Counted from the first letter of the stretch, positions 34,039 through 46,026 are shown. The stretch is 64,000 nucleotides of DNA from Scedosporium boydii (GCA_002221725.1 NJFT01000025.1:1-64000); one strand, 5' to 3'. The notes: generated by a model not told the origin, from the sequence alone. Numbers and translations are program-made.

Positions 34039-36605
34039 ATGGCGTCTAGATGGGGATCTTTTCTGCAACAAGCAGTCGCTGGCGTTGAGGCTCGACTCGA
34101 CACGATACTCGCCGAAGGAGATTCAGCATCGAACCCCCCTCGCGCATCCGCAAGTGACCCATCATCTGTCGAAAATAAGTCGAGACCTTCTACTGGTGAG
34201 GAGGGTTTATTTTCCTTAACTAAATAGCACCATTCGCTTACGCTTATGTTGCTCTCCTAGACACCAATAACTCGGCCCACTCCAGCACAAGACTCCAAGA
34301 ACGCCTCAACAAGGCTGTGGCAACGAAGCCGGCCTCTTCGAAGAACATCACTCTAGTCGCTTCTGCAACGGCCCCACCTCAACCCAACAGAAAATCTACT
34401 TATCCTGAAATTCAGCAGACGCACATCGAGAAGAGTAGCGCCTGTGAGGCCAACTTGGAAGACAACGACCAGAACGAGTTAGAGAATGGGCCCGCGCATT
34501 CGATGGGTAGTGTGCGGTCTGCTTCTGACAGGCCAGCCATCTTGGCCTTAGTCGAAGCCGGGCCTGACACTGCACCAGATCACCAGGTTGGTGACCCTCA
34601 AAGCACGTCCCATTCATGCTCTTCCTGCCGTGAGCTTCATGATAGGATCGCGTTCCTTGAAGCCAGGGCAGTCCAGCTTGAATCTCAAAATCGTGAAGAG
34701 CAGTATGAGCAAGTAGAGAGAGCCGATGCTCTTGAATCCAAACTGAAATATCTAGCTGGTGAAATTACAGAATCGGCGCGAAAGTCTGCCGCTGCGGCTC
34801 CTGCAGGAAGCGTCCAGCAGTTACTATCTGAAAGGGATGAGAAAATCGGCTTGCTCATGACAGAAGGCCAGTCTTTAGCCGCCACGGAAAGAAAGCACCG
34901 CTCAATAATAAAAAAGCTCCGAGCACAACTCGCGGAAAGTGACAGGGTGGTTTCCAGCTTGAAGGCAGATAACGAAAAGTTGGTGTCGGAACTGGACTTG
35001 CTTAGAAAATCCGAGGTTCGAAATGATGAGCTCCAAGCGGAGCTTGAGACACTGAGTCTGAAATACGACGGCTCACAGAACGAGCTGGCTCGTCTTCGAG
35101 TGGACTCCGCCGACAAGAATGAAACAATCAATCGATTAAAGGGGGAGATCGGAAGGACAGCAACGTCCCTGGGTCCTCCCAACTCAAATCCCGACAGTCA
35201 GGCATCCGAAGAAGCGCAGCTACGTATCCGGGAGCTAGAGGGTGCCCTGGCAACACTAGAGGCCGAGAAGGCCCGTACCATCAGCAACGCCCACAAGGAA
35301 GCGGATGGTTTTCGGCGCAAGGCTGAAGCGGCCCAGGAGCAGTGCCTCCAAGCGCACGCCGAATTGCGAAACCTGGAAGATAAATTGGAGGCGATGCGTA
35401 TAGTCGTCGAAGAAACATCAAATATCACGGGCGGTTCGCAAGCCAAGCTACTTCGCCAAATTGAGACCCTTCAGTCACAGCATGCCGTCGCTAGCAAAAA
35501 CTGGCAGGGGATCGAAGCAAGCCTACTCTCCAGAGTCGCAGCCCTGGAGGAGGAACGGAATGAAATAAGTCGCAGGGAAACAGAATTGAGGAAGAAGGCA
35601 AAGGATCTGGTAAGGCAAACTCCTTGGGCTCGACATCCCCCCAAAATAAACTAACCATTGTCGTCTCAGTCGTCGCGGTGCCGACAGCAATCCGATGAGC
35701 TACAGCAAGCTGGCTCGCAGATTGCGAGTTACCGAGATGAGGTAGAAGTAGCCAAGAAGGAACTAGCACACCTACAGAAACAAGTAGAACTGGTGGACAC
35801 CAAGGGTAACCAAACAAGTAGACTGACGAGTGAAGAACAACCGCAGCCGAGTGACAGCGGATGTGAGAATCTTGGTCGTGATGCTCACGCCTCTACTCTC
35901 ATTCCAAGCGCCGAGGCTGCCTATTGTCTCTCCCCGAAAACTATCCCCCAGCGCACACTAAGCTTTGCCCTTTCCCACTCGGATGGTATCGGCCGAGCAC
36001 TACCGACGATTTCGGCATCAAACGGACCGGATTTTGAGAGCTTGCGACCTGGTTTCAATCTCTCTGCGGCTCTGTCACACGGAACCGCAGGATCCCCGGC
36101 TACCCCAACATCGCCTAGTATATATACACAGCAACAGGGAGCACCATCGGACGCAACTGCGGGAATCATCAACACCGATGATAGTCATGGAGTATTTGAA
36201 GAGGCGATCGATGCTATCTCCTGCCCACGACGCGGAACACAAGACATGTTATCTGTCTCGACGATGGCGGCGGGTCCATCGATACAACTGGTAGAGAGAA
36301 TGAGTGCTGGCATCCGGCGATTGGAAACCGAAAAAGTTACAACTCGGGAGGAATTGCTACGCATATCTAACCAACGGGACGATGCCCGTGCCCAGATTGT
36401 GTCTCTGATGAAGGAGGTAGAAAATTATAAGCAGTCCAGTGCGCGTGCACTCAAGCTTGAGAAGGAGGTGGCGGAAATCCACGAGCGGTACTTGACAACA
36501 CTTGAATTGCTTGGTGAGAAGAGCGAGTTGGTGGAGGAATTGCGTGCGGATATCCAGGACGTGAAAGCTATGTACCGCGAGTTGGTGGAGCGCACAGTCC
36601 GGTAG
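34039..36605 (+). CDS. SGM1: TMF1/SGM1-type Golgi golgin, three exons
   Basis: Golgin tethers of the TMF family bind Rab6/Ypt6 at the Golgi. Exons 34039-34195, 34261-35609 and 35670-36605 give 813 residues. The start MASRWGSFLQQAVAGVEARLD is the conserved N-terminal helix, and SSTRLQERLNKAVA follows at the start of exon 2. Residues about 150-530 are a near-continuous coiled coil, interrupted by a Ser/Pro-rich linker. The C-terminal 100 residues are the TMF TATA-binding-type domain (ERMSAGIRRLETEKVTTREEL ... HERYLTTLELLGEKSELVEEL). The domain name is historical; the protein is a vesicle tether. The stop lies only 73 bp from the stop of NAS6. Confidence 0.93.
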
Positions 36606-36678
36606 ATGGGACTAACATCACCAAGTACCATGGGTCCCCGACAATCAATCCTGTTTGGCTTAGACACCTCACGACGAG

Positions 36679-37845
36679 CTAAATCTCAATACCCTCTTGT
36701 TCGGCTTGACGTTGGATAAATCGACGGACCTATTTTCCGGTCCAGTTAGTACCATGTCGGGCCATGGGTCCCTGGATGTTCTAACCTCCTTGTCAGGCGC
36801 CAGGTCAATCGCAAGCATGCCATCGTTGTCTCGTTTGCTAGCGTCTGCCCCTGCCTTTAGAAGTGCAACGGCTGCGTCACCTACCAACAACCTAGAGTCA
36901 GTATAGAACGGTCAAAAAGCGTGCACCTATTGCCTTGGGCGAGCCTCACCGTGGCCCTCTGCAACGGCATGATGCAGGGCAGTGTACCCCGAGCTATCGG
37001 TCGCGTCTATTGGGCTCCTATGGCTCAGAAGCAACGCGATCATGGGTGTTGACCCCGCCGCAGCGGCTCGGTGAATCGCATACTGGCCGCGCTTGTCCCG
37101 AACCCTAGCGGATGCTGGGGGTTGTTGCCGGAACAGAATTCGGGCTACGTCAAGGTTTCCTTTGGAGGCGACCAAATGGAGGGCAGTCTATATACCATGG
37201 ATTGTTGGCAGAGGACTCTTAACCAAGGACGTGGAGGCCATTTACCTGCCCATTGTGATCTATATATACCATGCATTATTAGTTCTCATCGTATTCGATT
37301 CAGTTATCGAGGGCAACATCAATTATCGCCTACTTTGTTGATTGATATCGGCCTCCTTTGCAAGGAGGATAGAGAGGACTTCCTCAGAATCCTTGACGTT
37401 GACCGCAATCATTAAGGGAGACCAACCACTATCGTCCTGAAATGATGCATTGTAACAATTTAACACACGACCAGGGCCGACACTTCGAGGAACTAACCTC
37501 AACGTCCGGGTCAAAGTCACGGAGTTCTGCCAACAAACGGACAATCTCGGCACTATTGGCAGAAACCGCCCAGTGAATGGGCAGTCGACCATCGGCGTCT
37601 TTCGCTGATGCTTGTCGGGGAGCGTACTTGAGGGTCGTGAGTGGATCGGAAGTTGAACAAATAGAAGGAGCCCGCTTTGAAGCCTCAGATGACCTAAGGA
37701 GAAAGTTTCTAACTTACCTTGAGAAGCTGCTCAACTTGGGATACTAACACGTCATTAGCTCAAGAAGCAGGAAGGCCTGTTGCAATACAATACCATTCCC
37801 TAGCCGTGAGGCCTCATGGAGCGCAAACGGCGAGGCATCAGCCAT
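36679..37845 (-). CDS. NAS6: Proteasome assembly chaperone NAS6 (ankyrin-repeat), eight exons including a 14-nt microexon
   Basis: NAS6 (gankyrin/PSMD10) binds Rpt3 and guides 19S regulatory-particle assembly. Exons 37845-37794, 37743-37718, 37626-37498, 37436-37334, 37259-37246, 37187-36950, 36880-36786 and 36729-36679 keep phase throughout and give 235 residues, the usual length. Ankyrin motifs include DGRLPIHWAVSANSAEIVRLL, DSGWSPLMIAV, GQTALHLVASKGNLDVA, RGQYAIHRAAAAGSTPM and SGYTALHHAVAEGHG; the end reads VRRFIQRQAEQEGIEI. Exon 5 is only 14 nt and contributes part of QNHNGQ. The acceptor of exon 3 is uncertain: several in-frame AG sites occur between 37690 and 37626, and I chose the one giving a normal length. 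Confidence 0.9.
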
Positions 37846-38235
37846 AATGGGTGTGTTATTTTCAATAGGATTGAAGGGTCAAATAATTAGATGTTCGCTT
37901 TTCAGGATCGACTCGATGAACAAGATCAGGATCGGTAGTCTCCAGATCGCTGTCGAGGGAGGGTCAAAGGTGGTGGTTGACTCCAGACCCAATTATTACG
38001 TCAGATTTAAATCCCCAGTTTCGGTCCCTGAACAATTGAAGCTTCGTTTTTATTTGTTGTGCATCACTGCATCTTAAATCACGTCCTCGACATTTAGCTC
38101 CTGACACCCCGTCCTGCTACACCTGCGGCGTCGCGAATTTGCCACGCATCCCCGTATTTCTATCCGTCCGGCGCCATCGCATCCTTGTTCTTTCCACTCC
38201 TGAAAGCACCTGCCTCCCCCTTCGCCCCCAGCCGG
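37846..38235. promoter_or_regulatory. Divergent promoter region NAS6 / PRP46
   Basis: 390 bp between the two start codons, so NAS6 and PRP46 share upstream DNA. A plus-strand frame at 37847-38077 has no domain and is taken as chance. Confidence 0.55.
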
Positions 38236-39793
38236 ATGATGGACGAGATGGATGAGCAGTCCCACTCTTCATCCGACCTAGCGAGTCTAGCGTCTACGAA
38301 CTTCAAAAGCCGCCAGATATGGTTCAGTCATCAACCTGAAGGAAAACGACGGAAACTTGGGTTTACCGAGGCTGACAAGCCTGAGCATCCACCACTCGGA
38401 GGGACCTTGCGCGCCGAATATGCCCAAGTTGTGGCGCTTCCCCCAGCATTGGCGGCGAAACAACCATCAGTTACTTCTCGAAGGAAGCCTCCGACCGCCA
38501 GTAACTCGACTGCAGTCCGCAAGCCAGCGCTGTCGAATATACCCCCGGCCGCCCATGAGCCCGTTTCATCAGCGGTGACACTCCACGCTGGCACGCAAAA
38601 TGGAACGAGGGTGAGGTCTAATCACGACCCATCTCGGTCTCTAGTCGCAGGGACCCAACAACAAACCCAACCTAGGCCTGAATGGCATGCCCCCTGGAAA
38701 CTTATGAGGGTTATCTCGGGCCACCTCGGTTGGGTCAGAAGCCTTGCAGTAGAGCCGGACAACAAGTGGTTTGCTAGTGGGGCGGGCGACAGGACGATCA
38801 AGATATGGGATTTAGCAACTGGAACCCTGCGCCTCACGCTTACAGGTCATATATCAACTGTCCGCGGCCTCGCCGTTTCACCTCGTCACCCATACCTCTT
38901 CTCGTGCGGCGAGGACAAGATGGTCAAGTGCTGGGATCTTGAGACAAACAAAGTCATACGACACTATCATGGCCATCTCAGTGGCGTCTATGCTCTCTCC
39001 TTACACCCCACGCTTGATGTTTTGGTGACGGGTGGGAGGGATGGTGTTGCAAGGGTGTGGGACATGCGAACTCGAAGTAATATCCACGTCCTCAGCGGCC
39101 ACACAGGAACGATTTCGGATCTTCGGTGTCAGGAGGCCGACCCTCAAGTGATCACATCCTCTCTCGACTCTACGGTTAGGCTCTGGGACTTAGCGGCTGG
39201 CAAAACCATGGGCGTCCTAACTCACCACAAAAAGGGCGTGCGGGCTCTTACCCTCCATCCAACAGAGTTTACCTTTGCTTCGGCAAGTACAGGAAGTATC
39301 AAGCAATGGAAATGTCCCGAGGGTACTTTCATGCAAAACTTCGAGGGTCATAATGCCATTATCAACACCTTGTGCGCAAATGCAGACAATGTTCTTTTTT
39401 CTGGGGGTAAGATCAATTCTGTTATTACTGTGATATCACACGAGTGCATTTGCTAATGACATTTTGCCCCATAGGTGATAATGGATCAATGAGTTTCTGG
39501 GACTGGAAATCTGGCTACAGGTTCCAGTCACTAGACACAACCGCACAACCAGGTTCTCTCGACGCCGAGGCGGGTATCATGAGCGCTGTTTTTGACCAAT
39601 CCGGCATGCGACTTATATGTGGCGAGGCAGACAAGACGAGTAGGTTGCCCAACTTTCTCCTCGAGTAATGCACAACACACTAACGCTATTTGCTTTCTTT
39701 TTCCCAGTCAAAATCTGGAAACAGGACGAAACTGCAACCCCGGAAACACATCCTGTTTCTTGGACACCTAGTTTATCAAGGCGCAAGTTCTAG
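38236..39793 (+). CDS. PRP46: Pre-mRNA splicing factor PRP46 (PLRG1), WD40, three exons
   Basis: PRP46 is a core subunit of the NineTeen/Prp19-associated complex in the active spliceosome. Exons 38236-39406, 39475-39639 and 39708-39793 give 473 residues. The first 150 residues are disordered. The seven-bladed WD40 domain begins at [21 protein letters not shown]; blades end in [40 protein letters not shown] and similar. The family-typical ending is [14 protein letters not shown], used as diagnostic. A second ATG three bases on is equally possible. The 3' end lies 76 bp from the 3' end of ORC1. Confidence 0.96.
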
Positions 39794-39869
39794 TTCGCCA
39801 TGCGCGGCACGAACTCTGCCTGGAGAATTCGGGTTTCGCGACGACTCATACTCCTACCATCAGCCGGTG

Positions 39870-42146
39870 TTAAGGCTTTATACCGAGTTGTTGTATTTCA
39901 TGGTCATCGCGGAAAGCCATCCTAATTTCGCCCTCGGAGAATGCGAGGCGGATTTTGCTGGGCCGGTTCGGCGTGTGTTCTTCCAGTATGATTATCCCGG
40001 CAGTCTCCAGCTCTAGGGCTGCATGTCCGAAGCCGGCGAGCCGGGGGGTTAGGGCGCTAGCCTGGGGGCTGCTATCCATCTGTCCGTCGCAGATTAGACT
40101 CGCCACCGCATCCACAGCATCACTTCCCTGGTGCGTTGACGATGCTCTAAGAAGGAGCGACATTTCATCCATCACATCGGCAATAGTCGTCTCTGCGCTC
40201 CGTGATCTTTTGATTCTCCCTAGGATAGCGACTAAGAGTAGTCTTGAGAGGAGCGGGAGAGATCGGAGTTGCTGCTGGGTTGGGTTAGAGGTGGCTTCGT
40301 TAATAGCTCTTTTAATTGTGGATATAGAAACGGTGGCCTGTCTGATGTTCTCTTTTTCTTGCGATGCTTTGCTGTGAGACGTGGGACCGTTGGCGAAAGT
40401 ATCAGTTTCGACTAGCTCCACCGCCCGTCGACAAATATCCAGAGCCCTTCTCGCATCACCACTGACGGCAGCAACTTTCCTGCTTGCAAACTGGATAGCA
40501 TCTGGCTCGACCACCTTGCCTGGTACACCTTCTAATCGGGATTGAATGATTTGGACAAGCTGATCGTGCGTGTATCCTGGAAATGCGATCCTTGTTAAGC
40601 CTGCAAGGGGTTGTTAGTGAAGCCAAGGCATTTGCAGCAAGCCATATTCTTACCTAGGCGACTGCTAATTTTGTTGCTTAGTGTGCGTTCTGGAAGATCC
40701 ATGGTATTGGCAACGGCAAGGACAATGAGGCGACTATGGCGTAACGAGGGCCAATTAAAGAAGTTATACATTACACTCTGGTTCTTCGTCACGAGTTGAT
40801 CCAACTCATCCATCAGAACCACACAGGACACACGCCGAGGGTTTGGATGGTTAAACTCTCTCTCCAGGAGATCCAATGCTTGACTCGGGCTCACACGATC
40901 ACCCTTCAGAGCCTCCCAGAGCATGACATATGACTGGTGGGGATTCGTTATCTTCATGCCGTTAATTTCCACGAAGATGAAGTCGTCCAGCTCGTCAACT
41001 TCGACGGCATGCTCGAGGCGGTGGATGACTTCTCGAACCGTAGCAGTTTTCCCGGTCCCCGGCGTTCCGGATATGTAGATGCAGTTACTGGAGCCGTTAG
41101 ATATCGCCTTCTGCAAATGAAGGTATACCTCATTAAACTCTTTCTCCCTACAAGGCAAGCTTGTAGGAACCGACGCAACATGAAGGCGGCTTCTCGCTGC
41201 CTGAAAGGAAGAGGTGGCGGGATCGGTGAGCGAAACCTGCCGCGTCGCGAGCGGAGTAAACTCCAATGATCTTTTATTTGAAGATCTACTTGCCAATTGT
41301 TTAGCCTCGGAAAGACCCCAGTACAGAACTATAACAGTCTGGACAAACCTTCGTTGCGGAGATGAGGGGCTCAGTTGGCGTTTTCGGGGTGTGACTTGCT
41401 TTCCAATGGGGCCCTCCGCAGGGTTACCCCGTGCAGAACGTTCTCTGCGCTTTTTGGAAACAAATCCTCGATGATCTCTCGTGGACTCGGCTACATACTC
41501 CATCAAGTAATCAAGATCTTCAATCCCACGGTATTTATCTTCCCAGATAAATTCATCCGTATAGGCAGTCGTTCTCATGTCCAAGCCTCGCCGGCACACA
41601 AACAATCTTCCTGAGTCTTGGGAGCGTGGGGCAATCTTTCCAGAGGGATACAACTTCGTGAATCGATCCAAAGAGACCACATTAGCCTTGCCGTCAATCG
41701 CATCGAGAGGGTTCACATCGGAGGAAAGAGAGATATAGATTTCATTCTACATGACTGTCAGCAACGGCTCCTTTAGTGCCAGGGGAGAAGGGTGTGCGCA
41801 CTGATAGGAAATCCGTCCGCTTTCTGGCAGTATTCCTAATCTCCTTCTCGTTTGAGAACCAGACGAAATCGCCTGCCATTTGGCCATGGTCGTCGGTTGT
41901 AAACTGTCGGATAATGGCTACCCAAGGCGGTCCGGAACCTTCAGCTCGCAGGAGGACGCAATCCCCCTGATAGAATTCATCGCTTCCAAGGCGGGCCCCA
42001 ATAATAACTCGAGAGTCATTGCCTCCTTTCTGCGGGCGACTCGGTGGTTTTGATGCGTCCGAGCAAGCGAGTTCATCCGCAAAAAGCCATTCCCATTCCG
42101 AAGTTGAAGGACACTGGACACTCGCCTCAGAGGACGGCATCTTCAT
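39870..42146 (-). CDS. ORC1: Origin recognition complex subunit 1 (BAH + AAA+), three or four exons
   Basis: ORC1 is the nucleotide-binding, nucleosome-reading subunit that loads MCM with CDC6. Exons 42146-41802, 41746-40654 and 40600-39870 give 722 residues. A BAH domain spans about residues 40-190 (GDCVLLRAEGSGPPWVAIIRQ, FVWFSNEKEIRN, DEFIWEDKYRG). The Walker A GTPGTGKT is at about 342-349 and the Walker B DELD at about 428-431 in VVLMDELDQLV; sensor-like AVANTMDLPER and the ORC1 motif SRLG follow. The C-terminal 200 residues are the winged-helix part. A 63-nt in-frame segment (41348-41286) has intron-like ends and would shorten the protein to 701 residues. The start codon lies about 60 bp from the AT-rich block. 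Confidence 0.95.
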
Positions 42147-42305
42147 CTGATTGAATCAGGGAAAAGTCTCTAGTGCTGACGAAAGGAACACTCGTATCTT
42201 CATAGATAAAACAAATAAATATAAAAAGTTATTAAATAATATTAAAAATTAATAAAAGTAAATTAAAAATTTATTTTATTATTTTAATATAAAATATTTT
42301 AAGAT

Positions 42306-42409
<104 letters not shown>

Positions 42410-42439
42410 TTATAAAACTTATTAAATATAATTAACTAT

Positions 42440-43163
42440 TATATAAAGTTTATTTAAGCTAAAACACTTTTAAAGAAGCTTGTATATATAGACTTTTATA
42501 ATAGTATTTAGAAGAGATAGAATATTCTACTCTATAGTATTTATAATAAGAACGTTGCTATAGACTATACTTTTTATAAGGTAGCCTAAGTTGTAAACAT
42601 CCAACTTCTCTATCCAGCTAACATCTAGACTTAGTTTCCGCGAAACCTCAGGTATAAATTGATTTCTCCAGCAACTCTTAAGACTAATAATGATAACTCT
42701 ACTAGTATCAGTAGAGAAGACTAAGTTATCAATACAGAGATCTCAATAAACAATTTTGAGGAAATAGAGGATTTTTAACTCTAAGATCACTTGCAGAATC
42801 TAGAATTTATAAAAGGATTAACGAAAACTAAGATATAACGAGGATAGAACTTTTCAAAAACTAGCTTTCCATCTTACAACTTCTAAGCAGTTAGATAATA
42901 TATAGCGAAATAGGAGTTCTATAAGATAATTGTAAGAAGTAATAATTTATAATAGTATTATCCGTCGGTAATAAAGAAACTTAGTCGGAGATGGGCTTCT
43001 TTACATAGTTACAAGTCAAAGAGTTGTTCGGAGTCCAGTCACAGAGGCCACGAATTTTAATTGCAGAATTGCTAGTAAGACTTCAGCTTAGAAAACGATC
43101 TAAAATCGTTTCCAAGCTTCCTTCTTTATTCCTCGAAAGCTTTATATATCTTCAGCTATCTAA
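42440..43163. other. Degenerate sequence of unknown origin, left part of the AT block
   Basis: Less extreme in composition than the gypsy copies: 42590-43140 still contains CpA and CpG. No other copy was seen in the window. A 61-codon frame at 43024-43209 has no recognisable domain. A decayed DNA-transposon remnant is possible but I cannot show it. Confidence 0.4.
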
Positions 43164-43623
43164 TATTATATTCCTAATACTAGAAGACCGGTTAATCAAT
43201 AGATATTAGGTAGGTACAGTAAGTGTTAGGGTCGTAGGAGCCTATTAGTAATAAATGAGGCGATTAAGCAGTATTTATAATAATATAATAGAAGTATATA
43301 TATAAGTATAAGTTATAGTTATACTTATATTAACTACTAGACAGTCTTAAAAAATAGACTAGATATATAAGATAATTGTAACTTATATAAATATTTTCTT
43401 CTAAGCTCTCTTTAAATTACTCTAACTTACTATAATCCTATTTAACCTAGATTACTCCTGGCTTGTTATGATCCTATGTAACTTAGATTACTTATAACTT
43501 ATTATAATCCTATATAAATAATTCTTTATTTCTATAATCCTACTATAGTTCTATAATTTATCCTTTTCTACTACCTCTAACTACCTAGCCTCTTCTCTAG
43601 CTACGTACAGTTATAATATAATA
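43164..43623 (-). repeat. Gypsy LTR (family 1), minus orientation
   Basis: About 460 bp. In reverse complement it matches the LTR at 45569-46026 nearly base for base apart from transitions. Its ends read TA...TA, as expected if TG...CA ends were mutated by RIP. It is followed on the right by cttcccctctttt (43624-43637), the complement of a polypurine tract, so it is the 3' LTR of the minus-strand fragment 43624-45568. Confidence 0.75.
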
Positions 43624-45200
43624 CTTCCCCTCTTTTAATCTTTATCTCTAAAAACCTATAAGTAGACTTCCTAGCTATTAGTTTATATCTTTTATAAGTT
43701 CTCTCTATAACTTTTCTTTTATTATTTTAAAGTATTTATTATTATATCTAATTACTTTTATAAGTCTTCTTCTAAATTTTTTTATAATTATCTAAACTTA
43801 ACTAATATAATTAAATTATTAAATACTAAAACTAAAATATTATATATATATATTATTTTAAAAATAATAAGATATATATAATAAATAAAGAGTCTTCTTA
43901 GTATATAGAGTATATATAATAAAGTAGGTTATATAATAAGGTTTTTATAGCTTTAATTTATAAGTTAGCTTTTTTCTTTATTTTTTTTCCTTAGTAACTA
44001 ACCTATTTTCTCTTAGTTACCTATCTTTTATAAGAGTAAAAGAAGTTAGAGAAAGAGAAAGCTAAAGTAAAAGAAATATTATTTATTTTTTAAATATAGT
44101 TATTAATAGTAGTAAACTACCTAGTATATATTTACTAGATAAAGAAAAATATTAAAATAAAAAGTTCTAAGATATTTAGAAGGAGGATCTAGAGTTTAGA
44201 TGAGGAAGATAATATTTATCTTTCTATTTAGGAGGCTTATATAGTAAAGAATATTTAGTTTTTTAAGGTTTCTAACTCTATTAATTAGTTTTCCTTAAAT
44301 TTAAGAGGTAGTTTTATAAACTTAGGTCTCTTAGTTTTATTAGATTTTTCTAGTAAAATGTAGTAAGGAGTTACTAGCTTTCTATTAGGTATTTAATAGG
44401 TTTCTAAGTATTTTTACTTTTATTATAGTTTTTTTATTTAATTAAATACTTTATAATTTCTTTATAATATTAAAAGTAAAAAATCTTTTTTATTTTAAAA
44501 ATTTCTTCTTCTTAGGCTTTAATCTATATTAACTTTCTAAGTAGTATATCTTTATATATTAATTTAAGTAATATTATATAGAATACTAAGTAGTTAACTA
44601 TACTTTTTAGTAGTTTAAGCTTATAGTTAACTTTTAAGACCTTATATTTAACTAAGAAGGGTTTTAGTTTTTAATAATTAAATTTATTACTTAGTTATAT
44701 TATCTTAATCTAAAAGTCTCTTATATTTAGCTTTTTTTAAAGTAGCTAGACCTTGCTCTCCTTTTTAAGAGTTAGTTTCTTAATCTATTTCTAGTCTATA
44801 TAGTATTTTATATATTATTATATAAATTAAAGTTCCTCTATAAGCTATTTATATAGTTTTTTTTATTTTATTAATAGTAATAATTACTTATTTTACTTAT
44901 ATTTTTATTCCTACTAGCTTAAATCCTACTTAGGATTTAATATTATAGTTTATATAAAATAATAATAGTTTTATATTTTTTAATATATTAGCATTGTAGG
45001 CTCTCTATACTAGAGGTAATAAAAATATCTAGTTATCTTATTTCTAGTTAATATAGTATTATAAGTATATTTTAAGTATCTAGTTTATCTACTTAATTTA
45101 TCTTTATATTTCTAAATAGTATATAGTAGAAAACTTATAATAGATTCCTATTCTATCTAATAGACTTTACTAGAAGTATAAAATAAATATACTATTATAT

Positions 45201-45504
45201 TAGTGCGTGGGGCGGCTGGTATGTGGCAACTGTAGCTTGTGGCAGTGGCTGCCACATAGCACGTGATGTGTAGCAGTAGCGGCATAGAACAAAAACTAAA
45301 GAATTCCTTAGTAGCTATCGACTTCAAGTTAGAACATCTTTTTCAATCAGAATCCTTTTTTTCTTTTTCGATTCCAGTTTCGTTCTATAACCATTAGACT
45401 AACCTTTCTAACATCGATCGTATTGCGATCGATGTCTCCAAGATAACTATTTCTTTCATTTTGTAGAGGGTGTTTTAATTTAGTTCTCCTACTTAATTAC
45501 ACTA
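45201..45504. mobile_element. GC-richer 304-bp insertion inside gypsy copy A (possible small DNA transposon)
   Basis: The surrounding copy is continuous with its homologues at 57640 and 62070 if this piece is removed. The insert starts TAGTG and ends CACTA, a short inverted repeat like RIP-altered CAGTG/CACTG ends of hAT elements; target duplication is not convincing. It contains gtggcag-tgg-ctgccac and a perfect 10-bp hairpin at 45411-45435. It encodes no protein. Confidence 0.45.
45411..45435 (+). repeat. Perfect 10-bp inverted repeat
   Basis: acatcgatcg, loop tattg, cgatcgatgt; within the 304-bp insertion. All bases pair. Confidence 0.95.
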
Positions 45505-45568
45505 CCTCTATCTAAGTTGATTTCTTCTAATAAGTTATAGTTAGCTACTATTATTTATAAGAATAACT

Positions 45569-46026
45569 TATTACAACCATGCGTGACCGGAAACAAGGCC
45601 AGGCAGTCAGCCGTGGTAGAAAAGGGTAAATTACGGAACTATAGCAGAATTATGGAAACAAGAGATCGCCCGTACAGGATCACGATGAGCCGCAAGTAAT
45701 CCAGGTCGCGAAGGAATTATAATAAGCTAGGAGCGATCTAGATCGAACAGGATTATAGCGAGCTAGAGTAATCTAAGGAGAGCTTAGAAGGAAATGTCTA
45801 TATAAGTTATAGGTTCTACCTTATATCTAGTTTATCTTTTAAGACTCTCTAGTAGTTAATATAAATATAACTATAATTTATACTTATATATATACTTCTA
45901 CTATATTATTATAAATACTACTTAATTACCTTAGTTATTACTAATAGACTCCTATAACTCTAATACTTATTATATTTACTTAATATTTATTAATTAACTA
46001 GCTTCTCTAGTATTAGAAATATAATA
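45569..46026 (+). repeat. Gypsy LTR (family 1), 5' LTR of element 1
   Basis: About 458 bp, matching the LTRs at 43164 and 56252 in reverse complement. Its first 200 bp keep CpA, TpG and CpG, unlike the other copies. Example: 45624-45643 and the complement of 43544-43563 differ at three of 20 positions, all transitions in the RIP direction. It is therefore the least mutated LTR here. Confidence 0.75.

Larger units (their letters stand above)
43624..45568 (-). mobile_element. Truncated gypsy copy A: 3' end, chromodomain and integrase part
   Basis: Reverse complement of the 3' part of element 1: 44100-44345 matches about 52200-52440, 44470-44900 matches about 51730-52080 and 44900-45200 matches about 51400-51610. 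It is interrupted by a 304-bp insertion (45201-45504), resumes at 45505-45568, and is cut off where the plus-strand LTR of element 1 begins. This order suggests element 1 inserted into copy A. Confidence 0.7.

Noticed and set aside
34685..35182. 165-codon frame antisense to the golgin coiled coil
   Set aside because: Ser-rich shadow of the Glu/Lys-rich coiled coil on the opposite strand.
43024..43209. 61-codon frame as a DNA-transposase C-terminus
   Set aside because: The resemblance to pogo-type tails was too weak to support; the frame is short and runs into the gypsy LTR.
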